From Acytostelium subglobosum LB1 (lineage: Eukaryota > Evosea > Eumycetozoa > Acytosteliales > Acytosteliaceae): DNA of 64,000 nt. The notes beneath the pieces are model-generated. The model saw only the letters and a program-made list of their open reading frames with translations, searched no databases and had not been told where the DNA came from. This document shows, piece after piece, positions 63,666 through 64,000 of this stretch. How positions within the stretch are numbered: position 1 is the first letter of the stretch; every line of letters starts with the position of its first letter. Both the position numbers and the translations under genes were made by a program. Location: the NCBI RefSeq assembly GCF_000787575.1, contig NW_012236515.1, positions 417,892 through 481,891 on the forward strand. The letters run 5' to 3'.

Positions 63666-64000
63666 TATAGGTTTAACAAGCGGTGATTGATTAAGTTGAT
63701 GTTGTTGTTTTTGATGTTATTGTTGGTGAAGTTGATGAAGTTGTTGATGTTGCTCTGTAGTCCTCCTGTGTTTATATGATATTACTATTGTACACAACCA
63801 AGTAAGATATTTGGTCTTGGTCTTTTAAAGATATATTAAATTTTTAATATATAAATAATATATTACACAATCAATCAAACAAACAAAGACACTTTGAATG
63901 AATGATTGAAATGAATGAAATGAATGAATGAATGATCAGACGGATGGGATGGATATGGGATTATGTTGTACTGATGTTGACAACACGAATGAATGAATGA
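63666..64000. promoter_or_regulatory. Myosin I upstream region to window end
   Basis: 335 bp. A (TTGATG)n-type stretch codes for the leader, then AT-rich sequence (63820-63870, TTTAAAGATATATTAAATTT) that could hold the core promoter, then GAATGAATGAATG repeats. No further gene seen. Confidence 0.45.

Noticed and set aside
1-64000. tRNA, rRNA and spliceosomal RNA genes
   Set aside because: Spacers were read for tRNA B-box and cloverleaf patterns and for U1-U6 signature words; none was convincing. A tRNAscan-SE and Infernal run would settle it.

Overview
The window is nuclear DNA from a dictyostelid social amoeba. Evidence: short AT-rich introns (mostly 60-140 bp) with GTATGT/GTAAGT donors; coding DNA much richer in GC than the spacers; (TGAT/TCAA)n tetranucleotide runs in introns and flanks; and dictyostelid-type families (FNIP-repeat protein, ankyrin-like giant-family protein, SepA kinase, arrestin-FYVE AdcA type, LRR-TIG-EGF membrane protein, long-tailed myosin I). 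The fairly GC-rich coding sequence suggests a species other than D. discoideum, perhaps an Acytostelium-like group, but that is a guess. A 100-N gap and two isolated n's show it is a draft scaffold.

0-25.9 kb is dense housekeeping sequence: Ulp/SENP protease (5' end cut off by the window), SWR1 subunit VPS72/YL1, exocyst SEC6, an FNIP/F-box-like protein, an Arf GTPase, a small four-helix membrane protein, a PAK/STE20 kinase with a frame break, PP2A methylesterase PPME1, a gephyrin-type molybdenum cofactor enzyme with a His-rich linker, a chitobiase-like GH18 enzyme, proteasome chaperone PSMD9, an FHA plus degenerate-bromodomain protein, leucine aminopeptidase, LSM1, and a protein with a repeated W..W.F module.

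26-38 kb is accessory. Four copies of one secreted, glycoside-hydrolase-like gene lie on the minus strand. Two encode soluble forms (one carries an in-frame TAG), one carries a GPI-anchor-like tail, and one is a truncated pseudogene nearly identical to the GPI form. Interleaved are a host gene joining an integrase-type H2C2 zinc finger to Tudor-like domains, a 79-aa gene of unknown function, a pogo/Tigger-like DNA transposon with 48-bp inverted repeats (33.0-35.0 kb), and a GIY-YIG nuclease gene.

38.8-64 kb is again ordinary chromosome: OPT transporter, F-box/LRR-like protein, LRR-TIG-EGF receptor-like protein, SepA-type kinase, a possible two-exon orphan, a divergent CCT-like chaperonin, CCDC137-like nucleolar protein, ribose-5-phosphate isomerase, ankyrin-like protein, arrestin-FYVE protein and a long-tailed class I myosin. 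Most genes are unrelated neighbours. The tandem hydrolase cluster and its mobile element are the only clear multi-gene unit. Several spacers hold strong inverted repeats that may be regulatory or small-RNA elements.
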